From Lachnospiraceae bacterium (GTDB lineage: Bacteria > Bacillota > Clostridia > Lachnospirales > Lachnospiraceae): a stretch of 64,000 nt of DNA. The position numbers and the translations under genes are program-made. The notes below the pieces were generated by a model, which made no database searches, was not told the origin of the DNA, and saw only the letters and a list, made by a program, of their open reading frames with translations. The stretch is from assembly GCA_024682075.1 (NCBI GenBank), contig JAIKZQ010000006.1, forward strand, positions 186,001-250,000. The letters are read 5' to 3'. Below, one piece after another: positions 1 to 8,754 of this stretch. Numbering within the stretch: the stretch's first letter is position 1; every line of letters begins with the position of its first letter.

Positions 1-1
1 C

Positions 2-586
2 TCGATAATCGTGCTCGGTACGGATATGTTCAATCGTCTGATCATCCATCTGCACTTTGACGTGTCAATGCTCAAGGATGTGCTGATGAGGCCGAGACTG
101 CTTTACACTTTCATAATACTGTCGTTTGTCTTCGCACTCTTTTATACCTGGATGCCGTACAGGGGACCCAGGAACAAGCTGACACAGATAAGAGTGCTGA
201 CCGACAGGAAACTGGTCAGGATCTGGAACGAATCGGATCCTTCTCTTGATGCGGAAGGAAGAAGCCTTCAGACCAAGGGACTGGACCTTATATACAGAAG
301 ACAGCTTCCCGGAGCATGCTTCGCTTCGGCCGGATGGATAGGCTTTTCGGTCATCTTCACGATGATAGTGAACATGGGATACGGCATTACCCTGTACGGT
401 GCGATGTCATTCCTCGTCATCTCGATGCTCTGGATATACTGCTGCATGTACCTGCTCCTGCTCGGCGCATATTTCAATCATGTGTGGCCGGATGTGATAA
501 TCTCTATCAGCAGGTTCAGATCAAGGAAAAACGAAGATTCCCGTTTAAGTGATGACACATTACAGACGGATGATAATAATGCTTAG
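2..586 (+). CDS. YihY/BrkB family membrane protein, 3' part only
   Basis: The left edge cuts this gene: the frame is open from base 2 to TAG 584-586, so only the last ~194 residues are visible. They hold about three hydrophobic segments (near visible residues 30-50, 105-130 and 133-155). The ending LLLLGAYFNHVWP matches the last helix of YihY/BrkB membrane proteins, and FALFYTWMPYRGPR and RRQLPGACFAS fit the conserved stretch before it. About 40 mostly charged residues separate these two pieces, where most members have only a few. A hydrophilic tail of ~30 residues follows. The family was once called RNase BN; its true role is unsettled. It stops 26 bases before pheS on the same strand, but no functional link is evident. 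Family call is fairly firm from the C-terminal pattern; the N-terminus cannot be judged. Confidence 0.72.
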   Translation, partial: SIIVLGTDMFNRLIIHLHFDVSMLKDVLMRPRLLYTFIILSFVFALFYTWMPYRGPRNKLTQIRVLTDRKLVRIWNESDPSLDAEGRSLQTKGLDLIYRRQLPGACFASAGWIGFSVIFTMIVNMGYGITLYGAMSFLVISMLWIYCCMYLLLLGAYFNHVWPDVIISISRFRSRKNEDSRLSDDTLQTDDNNA

Positions 587-612
587 GCTTATATAAAGCC
601 GGGAAGGAAGAT

Positions 613-1632
613 ATGAAGGAAAAACTTGAAGAGATCAGGCAGAAAGCTCTTGCAAAGATTGCGGAAAGCGACACGCCTGACAAACTCAATGAGGTGAGAG
701 TTGCCATCCTCGGAAAAAAGGGAGAACTGACTGAAGTCCTTAAGTCCATGAAGGATGTGTCACCCGAAGACCGTCCGAAGGTCGGACAGCTTGTTAATGA
801 GACCAGGGCCGATATCGAGAAGATCCTTGAGGAGACCAGGAATAAGCTTGAGTCTGCGGCACTTGATCTTCGACTTGCAACAGAGACTATCGATGTCACC
901 CTTCCCGGTGATGTCCCCACTCCCGGTCACAGACATCCCAACCAGATCGCTCTTGATGAGATCGAAAGAGTATTCATCGGAATGGGATATGAAGTTGTGG
1001 AGGGCCCTGAGATTGAAAAGGATTATTACAATTTCGAGGCGCTCAACATTCCCGCCGATCACCCTGCCAAGGACGAGCAGGATACATTCTACATAAACGG
1101 CGAGATGCTTCTCAGAACACAGACATCCGGCTGCCAGATCCATGAGATGGAAAAAGGAAGACTTCCCATCAGGATGATCGCGCCCGGAAGAGTTTTCCGT
1201 GCCGATGAAGTGGATGCGACACATTCTCCTTCTTTCCATCAGGTTGAAGGACTCGTTGTTGACAAGCATGTTACTTTTGCGGACCTTAAGGGTACTCTTG
1301 AAGAGTTCGCACGTCAGATGTTCGGGGCCGAAACAAAGGTTAAGTTCAGGCCTCATCACTTCCCCTTCACGGAACCTTCCGCAGAGATGGATGTCAGCTG
1401 CTTCAAGTGCGGAGGCAAGGGATGCAGATTCTGTAAGAACGAGGGATGGATCGAGATCCTCGGATGCGGAATGGTTCATCCTCATGTTCTTGAGATGTGC
1501 AAGATCGATCCCAAGGAGTATACCGGCTTTGCATTCGGCGTGGGACTTGAGAGGATAGCGCTTCTTAAGTATGAGATCGACGACATGAGACTTCTGTATG
1601 AGAACGACTACAGATTCCTCAAGCAGTTCTGA
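613..1632 (+). CDS. pheS: Phenylalanine--tRNA ligase alpha subunit
   Basis: Catalytic subunit of the (alpha-beta)2 phenylalanyl-tRNA synthetase, charging tRNA-Phe in the cytosol. The 339-residue length is normal. Residues 1-90 form the charged N-terminal coiled-coil arm; the class II catalytic domain follows. Motif 2 is seen as FRADEVDATHSPSFHQVEG near residue 195, motif 3 as GFAFGVGLERIALLKY near 305. The cysteine-rich CFKCGGKGCRFCKNEGW before ILGCGMVHP is typical of bacterial PheS. The ATG at 613 has a GGAAGGA ribosome site just upstream. pheT follows after 86 bases, the usual order. No T-box leader lies before it: the upstream coding frame ends only 26 bases away, so any leader would have to sit further upstream. 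Confidence 0.98.
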   Translation: MKEKLEEIRQKALAKIAESDTPDKLNEVRVAILGKKGELTEVLKSMKDVSPEDRPKVGQLVNETRADIEKILEETRNKLESAALDLRLATETIDVTLPGDVPTPGHRHPNQIALDEIERVFIGMGYEVVEGPEIEKDYYNFEALNIPADHPAKDEQDTFYINGEMLLRTQTSGCQIHEMEKGRLPIRMIAPGRVFRADEVDATHSPSFHQVEGLVVDKHVTFADLKGTLEEFARQMFGAETKVKFRPHHFPFTEPSAEMDVSCFKCGGKGCRFCKNEGWIEILGCGMVHPHVLEMCKIDPKEYTGFAFGVGLERIALLKYEIDDMRLLYENDYRFLKQF

Positions 1633-1661
1633 TGCCCGGTGTGCTTATGAAATGACATTTT

Positions 1662-1686
1662 CTGCGGGCCGGACTTAAGGCCGCAG
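1662..1686 (+). other. Hairpin in the pheS-pheT spacer
   Basis: CTGCGGGCC and GGCCGCAG can pair around the 8-base loop GGACTTAA, with one bulged G. No T-run follows, so this is probably not a terminator. It may separate or stabilise the two messages. Function unproven. Confidence 0.35.
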
Positions 1687-1718
1687 CTGAATATATTTGA
1701 AGTTGAAAGGATCATGTT

Positions 1719-4139
1719 ATGAATACTCCGCTTTCATGGATTAAAGATTATGTTCCTGATCTTGACGTTACGGATCAGGAATACAGGGACGGAATGACTC
1801 TCTCCGGAACCAAGGTTGAGAATTTCGCAAGAAGGGACAAGAATCTCGAGAAGATCATAGTCGGTGAGGTTCTTGAAGTGGAAAAGCATCCCGATGCCGA
1901 GCATCTTGTTGTGTGCCAGGTTAATACCGGATCCGATACTATCCAGATCGTGACAGGTGCTCCCAATGTGCATAAGGGAGACAAGGTGCCGGTGGTTCTT
2001 GCGGGCGGAAAGGTTGCCGGAAGCGCTCATGATGACGGTCCCGCTCCCGAAGAAGGATATGCGATCAAGGAAGGCAAGCTCCGCGGCATCGACAGTTTCG
2101 GAATGATGTGTTCCATCGACGAGCTCGGAAGTGATGTTAATTTCTATCCCGAGGCTGATCCCGAGGGAATCTATATTTTCCCTGCTGATGCTCCTGTCGG
2201 TGCGGATGCTGTCGAACTTCTCGGACTTCATGATACCGTTGTTGAGTATGAAGTCACTTCCAACAGAGTAGACTGTTTCAGTATTCTCGGAATAGCAAGG
2301 GAAGCTGCGGTTACTTTCGGCAAGGAGTTTAAGCCTCCCGTCATCAGGGAAACAGGTAATTCGGAAGACGTTAACGACTTCGTTTCCGTTGAAGTAAAGG
2401 ATACCGATCTTTGCACCAGATACACGGCAAGGGTTGTTAAGAACATCAGGATCGAGCCTTCACCCAAGTGGATGCAGCTTCGTCTCGGTGCTGCAGGGAT
2501 CAGACCCATCAACAACATAGTCGACATCACCAACTTCGTCATGCTCGAGTATGGTCAGCCCATGCATGCCTATGATTATGACAAGATCGCAGGCAGGAAG
2601 ATCATCGTAAGAAGAGCTGCTGACGGAGACAAGTTCGTTACCCTCGACGGTCAGGAGAGAAATCTTGACAAGGATGTTCTCATGATCTGTGACGGAGAAA
2701 AAGAGATCGGCATCGCAGGTGTCATGGGTGGAGAAAATACCATGATCACTGACGATGTAAAAACGATGCTCTTCGAGGCCGCTACTTTCAACGGCACCAA
2801 TATCAGAAAGTCATCCAGAAGAGTAGGCCTCAGGACCGACGCTTCCGGAATATTCGAAAAGGGTCTTGATCCCAGAAATGCTTCAGAGGCAATGAACAGA
2901 GCCTGCCAGCTTGTCGAGGAACTCGGCGCAGGCGAGGTTGTCGGTGGCATGATAGATATCAAGGTTCCTTTTAAGGATCTTGTAAGGATTCCTTTTGAGC
3001 CTGACAGGATCAACGATCTTCTCGGAACCTCTTATTCTCCCGAGGAGATGATCGAAGTTTTCGAGAAAGAAGACCTCAGCTTCGACAAGGATAAGAATGA
3101 AGTTGTAATTCCTTCTTTCAGACAGGATCTTCTTGCTCTTTGCGATCTTGCAGAGGAAGTTGCCAGATTCAAGGGATATGACAACATTCCCACGACTCTT
3201 CCCGGCGGAAATGCAATGGGCGGCATAGGTCTTAAGCTTCGCATGGAAGATACCGCAAGACAGGTTGCCGAGATGTGCGGTTTTTCACAGGCATATGTTT
3301 ATTCTTTCGAAAGCCCCAAGGTATTTGACAAGCTTAAGCTGCCTGAGGATGCACCCGAGAGAAATGCAATCAGGATCAGCAATCCTCTCGGTGAGGACTT
3401 CTCTGTCATGAGGACCATTTCACTTAACGGAATGCTCAGTAGTCTTTCGACTAACTATAACCGCAGGAATCCTGAGGTTAAGCTTTATGAACTCGGCAAT
3501 ATATATGTTCCCGAATCTCTTCCTCTTACAGATTATCCCGACGAGAGAATGCAGCTTACGTTTGGATTCTACGGCAAGGGTGATTTCTTCACCATGAAGG
3601 GTGCGGTCGAGGAATTCTTCAATGCAGTCGGAATGAAGAAAAAGAGAGAGTATGATCCCAAGGCCGGCAAGTCCTTCCTTCACCCCGGAAGACAGGCACT
3701 TGTGAAGTATGAAGGCAAGGTGCTCGGTTATCTCGGAGAGGTTCATCCTTCGGTCTGCAATGCATATGACATCAAGACCAGAGTCTATGTAGCGGTCATC
3801 GACATGCCTTCTGTGATCGAATTCGTTTCTTATGATCACAAGTATGAAGGCATTGCCAAATTCCCTGCCGTTACCAGAGACATTTCAATGCTCGTTCCCG
3901 CCGATGTGCTGGTCGGACAGATAGAAGCTGTCTTTGCACAGCGCGGAGGCAAGATCCTCGAAGAGGTCAAGCTGTTCGATATCTACGAGGGTGAACAGGT
4001 CGCAAAGGGATTCAAGTCGGTCGCTTACTCACTGACTTTCAGGGCTAAGGACAAGACCCTTGAAGAGAATGAGATCACTGCTGCGATGAAGAAGATCCTC
4101 AACGGACTTCAGAGCCTCGGCATTGAACTCAGAAGCTGA
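1719..4139 (+). CDS. pheT: Phenylalanine--tRNA ligase beta subunit
   Basis: Beta subunit of phenylalanyl-tRNA synthetase, supplying tRNA binding and editing. The 806-residue length is full. Domains in order: OB-fold tRNA-binding domain near residues 40-150 (EVEKHPDAEHLVVCQVNTG), B3/B4 editing domain about 215-390, B5 about 410-480, the catalytic-like core, and a C-terminal ferredoxin-fold anticodon-binding domain about 710-805 (FPAVTRDISMLVP). The ATG at 1719 follows a GAAAGGA ribosome site. It lies 86 bases after pheS and 23 bases before the aminopeptidase gene, so a shared transcript with both is likely. Nothing looks truncated or altered. Confidence 0.98.
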   Translation: MNTPLSWIKDYVPDLDVTDQEYRDGMTLSGTKVENFARRDKNLEKIIVGEVLEVEKHPDAEHLVVCQVNTGSDTIQIVTGAPNVHKGDKVPVVLAGGKVAGSAHDDGPAPEEGYAIKEGKLRGIDSFGMMCSIDELGSDVNFYPEADPEGIYIFPADAPVGADAVELLGLHDTVVEYEVTSNRVDCFSILGIAREAAVTFGKEFKPPVIRETGNSEDVNDFVSVEVKDTDLCTRYTARVVKNIRIEPSPKWMQLRLGAAGIRPINNIVDITNFVMLEYGQPMHAYDYDKIAGRKIIVRRAADGDKFVTLDGQERNLDKDVLMICDGEKEIGIAGVMGGENTMITDDVKTMLFEAATFNGTNIRKSSRRVGLRTDASGIFEKGLDPRNASEAMNRACQLVEELGAGEVVGGMIDIKVPFKDLVRIPFEPDRINDLLGTSYSPEEMIEVFEKEDLSFDKDKNEVVIPSFRQDLLALCDLAEEVARFKGYDNIPTTLPGGNAMGGIGLKLRMEDTARQVAEMCGFSQAYVYSFESPKVFDKLKLPEDAPERNAIRISNPLGEDFSVMRTISLNGMLSSLSTNYNRRNPEVKLYELGNIYVPESLPLTDYPDERMQLTFGFYGKGDFFTMKGAVEEFFNAVGMKKKREYDPKAGKSFLHPGRQALVKYEGKVLGYLGEVHPSVCNAYDIKTRVYVAVIDMPSVIEFVSYDHKYEGIAKFPAVTRDISMLVPADVLVGQIEAVFAQRGGKILEEVKLFDIYEGEQVAKGFKSVAYSLTFRAKDKTLEENEITAAMKKILNGLQSLGIELRS

Positions 4140-4162
4140 TTTGCATTATCGGAGGTTAAGAT

Positions 4163-5584
4163 ATGGAGTACGATAAGGTATGGAAAAAATATTCTCAGGC
4201 AGAGCTTAAGAAGCTTGAGAAGCTGAACAAGGATTATATCGAGTTCCTTTCAAACGGAAAGACCGAGAGAGAGTGCGTCGATCAGATAGTCAATATGGCT
4301 GAAGCTGCCGGATTCGTGGAGCTGGACAAGCTCATCGGTTCCAGAAGAAAGCTCAAGGCCGGCGATAAAGTTTATTCCGTATGGATGAACAAGTCTGTCG
4401 TGATGTTCAGGATAGGCAACAAGCCTTTCTCTGAGGGCATGAACATTCTCGGAGCTCACATCGACAGCCCCAGAATGGATGTTAAGTCCAATCCTTTGTA
4501 TGAGAAAGATGATTTCGCACTGCTCGACACGCATTATTACGGCGGAATCAAGAAGTATCAGTATACCGCACTTCCTCTTGCAATCCATGGCGTCGTTGTC
4601 AAGAAGGACGGAAGCACGATCGAGATCAATATAGGTGAGGATCCCGACGATCCCGTATTCTTTGTCTCGGATCTGCTGATCCATCTTGCACAGGATCAGA
4701 TGGACAAGAAGGCTTCCAAGGTTGTGGAGGGCGAGGATCTCGACGTCATCGTAGGTAACAAGCCCATCATCCTCGGAAAAGAAACCAGAACCAAGACCAA
4801 GACCGAAGAGAGCAAGGAGCCTGTTAAGGACGCAATCCTTCAGATCCTTAAGGAACAGTACGGATTCGAGGAGAAGGATTTCTTCTCAGCTGAGCTTGAG
4901 GTCGTTCCCGCAGGAAGGGCAAGAGAAGCAGGTTTTGACAGATCGATGATCCTTTCATACGGTCAGGACGACAGAGTCTGTGCTTATACCTCTCTTCAGG
5001 CAATGATCGATCTTCCGGTCTGCGACAGGACCGTATGTACCATACTCGTTGACAAGGAGGAGATCGGATCCGTTGGTGCTACCGGAATGAAATCCAAATT
5101 CTTCGAGAATGCCGTTGCTGAGGTCATGAACCTTTGCAGGGAATATGATTCGGAGCTTGATCTTAAGAGATGCCTTGCAAGAAGCTGCATGCTCTCAAGT
5201 GATGTCTCTGCAGGTGTCGATCCCAATTATGAGTCCGTTTTCGAAAAGAAAAATGCCGCATTCCTGGGCGGAGGCATCGTGTTCAACAAGTTCACGGGAG
5301 CCCGCGGAAAGAGCGGATCCAATGATGCAAATGCAGAGTACATCGCAGCCATCAGAAGGATATTCGAGCTTGCGGATGTATCATATCAGTTCGCCGAACT
5401 TGGCAAGGTTGATCAGGGCGGAGGCGGAACCATCGCATATATCCTTGCTCTGTACGGAATGAATGTTATCGATTCCGGTGTTGCCGTACTTAACATGCAC
5501 TCACCCTGGGAAGCTACTTCCAAGGCTGATGTATATGAGACCTACAGAGGATATATCGCATTCTGTGAAGGCATGGATCTTTGA
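4163..5584 (+). CDS. M18 family aminopeptidase
   Basis: Cytosolic zinc aminopeptidase of the M18 family (aspartyl aminopeptidase-like), 473 residues, a usual length. Metal and active-site regions are visible: [10 protein letters not shown] near residue 98, the GQDDRVCAY stretch near 270, DKEEIGSVG near 297, [10 protein letters not shown] near 350 and the C-terminal VLNMHSPWE with its metal-binding histidine near 450. The region between about 145 and 250 is the inserted dimerisation domain common in the family. The ATG at 4163 has a GGAGG site eight bases upstream. It follows pheT by 23 bases and touches queA, so it is in the same gene string. Substrate preference (acidic or hydrophobic N-termini) cannot be read from the sequence. 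Confidence 0.93.
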   Translation: MEYDKVWKKYSQAELKKLEKLNKDYIEFLSNGKTERECVDQIVNMAEAAGFVELDKLIGSRRKLKAGDKVYSVWMNKSVVMFRIGNKPFSEGMNILGAHIDSPRMDVKSNPLYEKDDFALLDTHYYGGIKKYQYTALPLAIHGVVVKKDGSTIEINIGEDPDDPVFFVSDLLIHLAQDQMDKKASKVVEGEDLDVIVGNKPIILGKETRTKTKTEESKEPVKDAILQILKEQYGFEEKDFFSAELEVVPAGRAREAGFDRSMILSYGQDDRVCAYTSLQAMIDLPVCDRTVCTILVDKEEIGSVGATGMKSKFFENAVAEVMNLCREYDSELDLKRCLARSCMLSSDVSAGVDPNYESVFEKKNAAFLGGGIVFNKFTGARGKSGSNDANAEYIAAIRRIFELADVSYQFAELGKVDQGGGGTIAYILALYGMNVIDSGVAVLNMHSPWEATSKADVYETYRGYIAFCEGMDL

Positions 5585-5586
5585 TC

Positions 5587-6669
5587 ATGAGTGAATTACG
5601 CAGATCGGATTACTACTACGACCTCCCCGGGGAACTGATAGCTCAGGATCCTCTCGAAGACAGATCGTCTTCAAGGCTGATGGTCGTTGATCGTAATACG
5701 GGGAAAACAGAACATAAAGTTTTCCGCGACATAACCGATTATCTTGAGCCCGGTGACTGTCTTGTGCTTAACAACACCAGGGTCATTCCGGCAAGACTTC
5801 TCGGAGTAAGGGAAGGTACCGGCGGACATGTTGAGGTGCTTCTTCTTAAAAGGCTTACCGGAACCGACTGGGAGACTCTTGTCAGACCGGGCAAAAGCTG
5901 CAGACCGGGTCAGAAGCTTGAGTTCGGTGACGGGCTTTTGAAGGCGGAAGTCCTGGAAACGGTTGAAGGCGGAAACAGGATCATAAGGTTTTCTTTTGAC
6001 GGGATATTCGAGGAAGTGCTTGATAAACTCGGTGAAATGCCTCTTCCTCCGTATATCACGCACAAGCTTGCAGATCCGACCAGGTACAACACTGTTTATG
6101 CGAAGTTTGACGGATCGGCTGCGGCTCCTACGGCAGGACTGCATTTTACTCCCGAACTGCTTGAGAAGATTAAGAATAAGGGAGTCAGTCTGGCATATGT
6201 CACTCTTCATGTAGGACTCGGAACTTTCAGGCCGGTCAAGGAAGATGTGATAACGGATCACAAGATGCATACCGAAAGCTATGAGGTCACGCAGGAAACC
6301 GCAGACATCATAAATGCGGCAAAACTTGCCGGTGGAAGAGTGATCTGTGTCGGAACCACCAGCTGCAGGACCGTGGAAAGCTGTGCCACGCCTGTCATAG
6401 AAACGGGAAGCGTTGCGGACGGGTGTCCCGAGTTCGAGAACAGATATGAGGTTAGACCGGGATCCGGGGAGACTGATATTTTCATTTATCCCGGTTATGA
6501 ATTTAAGATAATGGACGGACTCATCACCAATTTTCATCTGCCCGAATCCACTCTGATAATGCTTGTTTCGGCGTTTGCGGGCAGGGAGAACGTGCTTGAT
6601 GCATATAAGGAAGCTGTATCCGAAAGGTACAGATTCTTCAGTTTCGGGGATGCGTGTTTTTTTCACTAG
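5587..6669 (+). CDS. queA: tRNA preQ1(34) S-adenosylmethionine ribosyltransferase-isomerase
   Basis: QueA moves the ribosyl part of S-adenosylmethionine onto preQ1 at the wobble base of GUN-anticodon tRNAs, giving epoxyqueuosine. Seen: the N-terminal [18 protein letters not shown] signature, [13 protein letters not shown] near residue 64, PPYITHK near 155, [10 protein letters not shown] near 178, [11 protein letters not shown] near 211 and [19 protein letters not shown] near 315. The 360-residue length is slightly above the usual ~345. The ATG at 5587 is chosen because the conserved start follows it; a TTG at 5581 overlapping the previous stop is possible and better spaced from GTGAAGGC. No other queuosine gene is in the window. 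Confidence 0.96.
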   Translation: MSELRRSDYYYDLPGELIAQDPLEDRSSSRLMVVDRNTGKTEHKVFRDITDYLEPGDCLVLNNTRVIPARLLGVREGTGGHVEVLLLKRLTGTDWETLVRPGKSCRPGQKLEFGDGLLKAEVLETVEGGNRIIRFSFDGIFEEVLDKLGEMPLPPYITHKLADPTRYNTVYAKFDGSAAAPTAGLHFTPELLEKIKNKGVSLAYVTLHVGLGTFRPVKEDVITDHKMHTESYEVTQETADIINAAKLAGGRVICVGTTSCRTVESCATPVIETGSVADGCPEFENRYEVRPGSGETDIFIYPGYEFKIMDGLITNFHLPESTLIMLVSAFAGRENVLDAYKEAVSERYRFFSFGDACFFH

Positions 6670-6716
6670 TTCACTGAATTGACCTGTTCAATGGGACGTT
6701 TAAAGGGGAGGTACAC

Positions 6717-7055
6717 ATGCAGGAAAAAAGACATTCACAGAGATCAGAACTTACTTCGACCCTCATGATCAAGAGACTTGATTCCGATGAGGCGGGAGAG
6801 GAAGTTACCATCGACATCATCGACGTTTCCAAGGGCGGGGTTGGATTCACCTGCAACAAGGCTCTTGAGATCGGTGCCGTGTATGAGAGCTTTCTGGAGA
6901 TCTGGACCAAGGAAGTGCTTCATGCGTTTCTTGAGATCATAAGGATCGAGAAAAAAGGTGATATCTATTACTACGGCTCATCCTTTGTAGGACTTCCCGA
7001 AATGGAAGCACAGAGGATCGCAACATATCAGACCGTCACGGATATGAATAAATAA
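6717..7055 (+). CDS. PilZ domain protein
   Basis: A 112-residue single-domain protein. The N-terminal RHSQR (RxxxR) and the later DVSKGGVGF (DxSxxG) are the two c-di-GMP-contacting motifs of PilZ domains, at the right spacing of about 40 residues, followed by the beta-barrel strands. It is therefore a likely cytosolic c-di-GMP receptor. No second domain is present, so its output must be through a partner. The ribosome site GGGGAGG lies just before the ATG at 6717. Its stop overlaps the start of the VanZ gene (TAATG), so the two are translationally coupled. A link to the type IV pilus genes 25 kb away is possible but not shown. Confidence 0.87.
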   Translation: MQEKRHSQRSELTSTLMIKRLDSDEAGEEVTIDIIDVSKGGVGFTCNKALEIGAVYESFLEIWTKEVLHAFLEIIRIEKKGDIYYYGSSFVGLPEMEAQRIATYQTVTDMNK

Positions 7056-7597
7056 TGATAAGCATTTTCAAGGCTTTCATAAAAGCGTCAAAGGGCAGAA
7101 AGGTCATGTGCATCACCTTTTCTGTCCTTGGATTTTTGTTTTATTTTCTCGTGATAACCGGGTTCTCGGCTCAGGATGCTGAAAGCTCGGGAAGCCTTAG
7201 TCTGGACATTGCGGAAAAGTTGGCTAATTTCCTGCTTCCTTTCCGGATGCAGGAACCAGAAGATGTTTTTACATTCGCGAACTATTTCGAGCATCCTTTG
7301 AGAAAGATCGCACATTTTACTGAATACGCCCTGCTGGGCGGTTTGTTTAGTGCCTCGGTCATGCCTCTCATGTGTGACATAAGGGACATGTGCAACGGAA
7401 AAGCAAGGCACATATACATAAGGATTTCTTTGTTTGTCGCGGTTCTGGCCGCATTTGATGAGCTTCATCAGTACTTTGTTCCCGGAAGATATGCTTCTGT
7501 CTGGGACGTGCTTCTTGATACATTTGGGTGCGTCATTGCGTGCTTCGTGCTATATCTGAAATCAGATCGTAAGAAGAGAAAGAAGAGAAATGAGTAA
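7055..7597 (+). CDS. VanZ family membrane protein
   Basis: A 180-residue integral membrane protein with about four hydrophobic segments (near residues 18-40, 85-105, 120-137 and 150-170). VanZ signatures are clear: RKIAHFTEYALLGG near residue 87 and DELHQYFVPGRYASVWDVLLDT near 135-155, with an acidic and two histidine positions conserved. VanZ proteins are linked to low-level teicoplanin resistance in enterococci, but most members have no known role and are probably envelope proteins. Its start overlaps the PilZ stop and its end overlaps tyrA by eight bases, so the three are read together. Confidence 0.88.
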   Translation: MISIFKAFIKASKGRKVMCITFSVLGFLFYFLVITGFSAQDAESSGSLSLDIAEKLANFLLPFRMQEPEDVFTFANYFEHPLRKIAHFTEYALLGGLFSASVMPLMCDIRDMCNGKARHIYIRISLFVAVLAAFDELHQYFVPGRYASVWDVLLDTFGCVIACFVLYLKSDRKKRKKRNE

Positions 7598-8678
7598 ATA
7601 CGGATTTGTGGGACTCGGGCTCATTGGCGGATCGCTCGCCAGGGCACTTAAGAATCATGATGAGTCCAATGTGATAGTTGCATATAACAGAAGTCCCGAA
7701 CCGCTTGAACAGGCTGTTTCGGACGGTGTCGTGGATATCGCGCTTCATGAGATAGGTGAAGGTTTAAGTGACTGTGATGTCATTTTTTTATGCCTGCCCG
7801 TAGTTACCAATGCACAGGCACTTTCAACGCTGTCTCCTTATGTCGGAGATAAGACGATCGTGACGGATGTCAGTTCCGTCAAATGCTCGATCATGAAGGC
7901 AGCCGATGAAGCGGGCTTAAGGGAGCATTTTGTCGGCGGTCATCCCATGGCGGGATCCGAGAGGACCGGATATATTGCTTCATCCAAGGATCTATACAGA
8001 AATGCATACTATATCATCACTCCTTTTGAGGAAGGAGATCCCAAAGCCGAAGTGCTGAAGAAGCTCAGTGAAGACATAGGCGCGATCCCGATAGTCATGG
8101 ATGCGGAAAAGCATGACAGGATAGTTGCCGGTGTCAGCCATATTCCTCATCTTGCCGCAGCCGCTCTTGTCGAGCTGGTCAAGAACAATGATTATTCCGA
8201 CGGACTCATGAAGGTGGTTGCTGCCGGCGGATTCAAGGACATTACGAGAGTAGCTTCCTCATCGCCTGCCATGTGGAAGGAGATATGTGAATCAAATGAC
8301 GTCAATATATCTGCTTTTCTTGGCGACCTCATTGACAGGCTTTCCGAGATCAGGAAAAATGTCTCGGAAGGAAACGGCGAATACATAGCCGATCTGTTCG
8401 ATGATGCCGGCACATACAGGAATTCATTCAATACCCTGAGTGCCGGGCCTATCAAGGATTCTCACAAGTTCTCGGTCGACATTTCCGATGAACCCGGTGC
8501 GATCGCTTCGGTTGCCACGATACTGGCCGTGAGCGGGATCAATATCAAGAACATCGGGATACAGCATAACCGCGAATATATCGGCGGTGACATGACTGTG
8601 GGATTCTGGGACGGAGAGTCCAGAGCCAAGGCAGCGGAGATACTTAAGAACAAAGGATACATACTTCACGGAGTATGA
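7590..8678 (+). CDS. tyrA: Prephenate dehydrogenase with C-terminal ACT domain
   Basis: Converts prephenate to 4-hydroxyphenylpyruvate with NAD(P)+, the committed step to tyrosine. The 362 residues begin with a Rossmann nucleotide fold (FVGLGLIGGSLARAL). The catalytic region shows GGHPMAGSERTGY near residue 118 and AGVSHIPHLAAAAL near 178; the all-helical dimer domain spans about 175-285. From about 293 an ACT domain follows (FSVDISDEPGAIASVATIL), suggesting feedback control by an aromatic amino acid. The ATG lies inside the end of the VanZ gene with an AGAAGAGA ribosome site. No other shikimate-pathway gene is nearby, so the setting is incidental. Confidence 0.95.
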   Translation: MSKYGFVGLGLIGGSLARALKNHDESNVIVAYNRSPEPLEQAVSDGVVDIALHEIGEGLSDCDVIFLCLPVVTNAQALSTLSPYVGDKTIVTDVSSVKCSIMKAADEAGLREHFVGGHPMAGSERTGYIASSKDLYRNAYYIITPFEEGDPKAEVLKKLSEDIGAIPIVMDAEKHDRIVAGVSHIPHLAAAALVELVKNNDYSDGLMKVVAAGGFKDITRVASSSPAMWKEICESNDVNISAFLGDLIDRLSEIRKNVSEGNGEYIADLFDDAGTYRNSFNTLSAGPIKDSHKFSVDISDEPGAIASVATILAVSGINIKNIGIQHNREYIGGDMTVGFWDGESRAKAAEILKNKGYILHGV

Positions 8679-8754
8679 TTCCCGGCATCTGCGGCGGACG
8701 CAGAGAAGAGTAATGCTTGATTTGAAGATGGGGATTACTTGATTGGGATCGCTT

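Noticed and set aside
760..1485. A 241-residue antisense frame under pheS
   Set aside because: pheS is certain here; the antisense translation has no recognisable domain.
5671..6666. A 331-residue open frame antisense to queA
   Set aside because: It mirrors the full queA gene, has no family features and no ribosome site; it is a by-product of codon bias on the coding strand.
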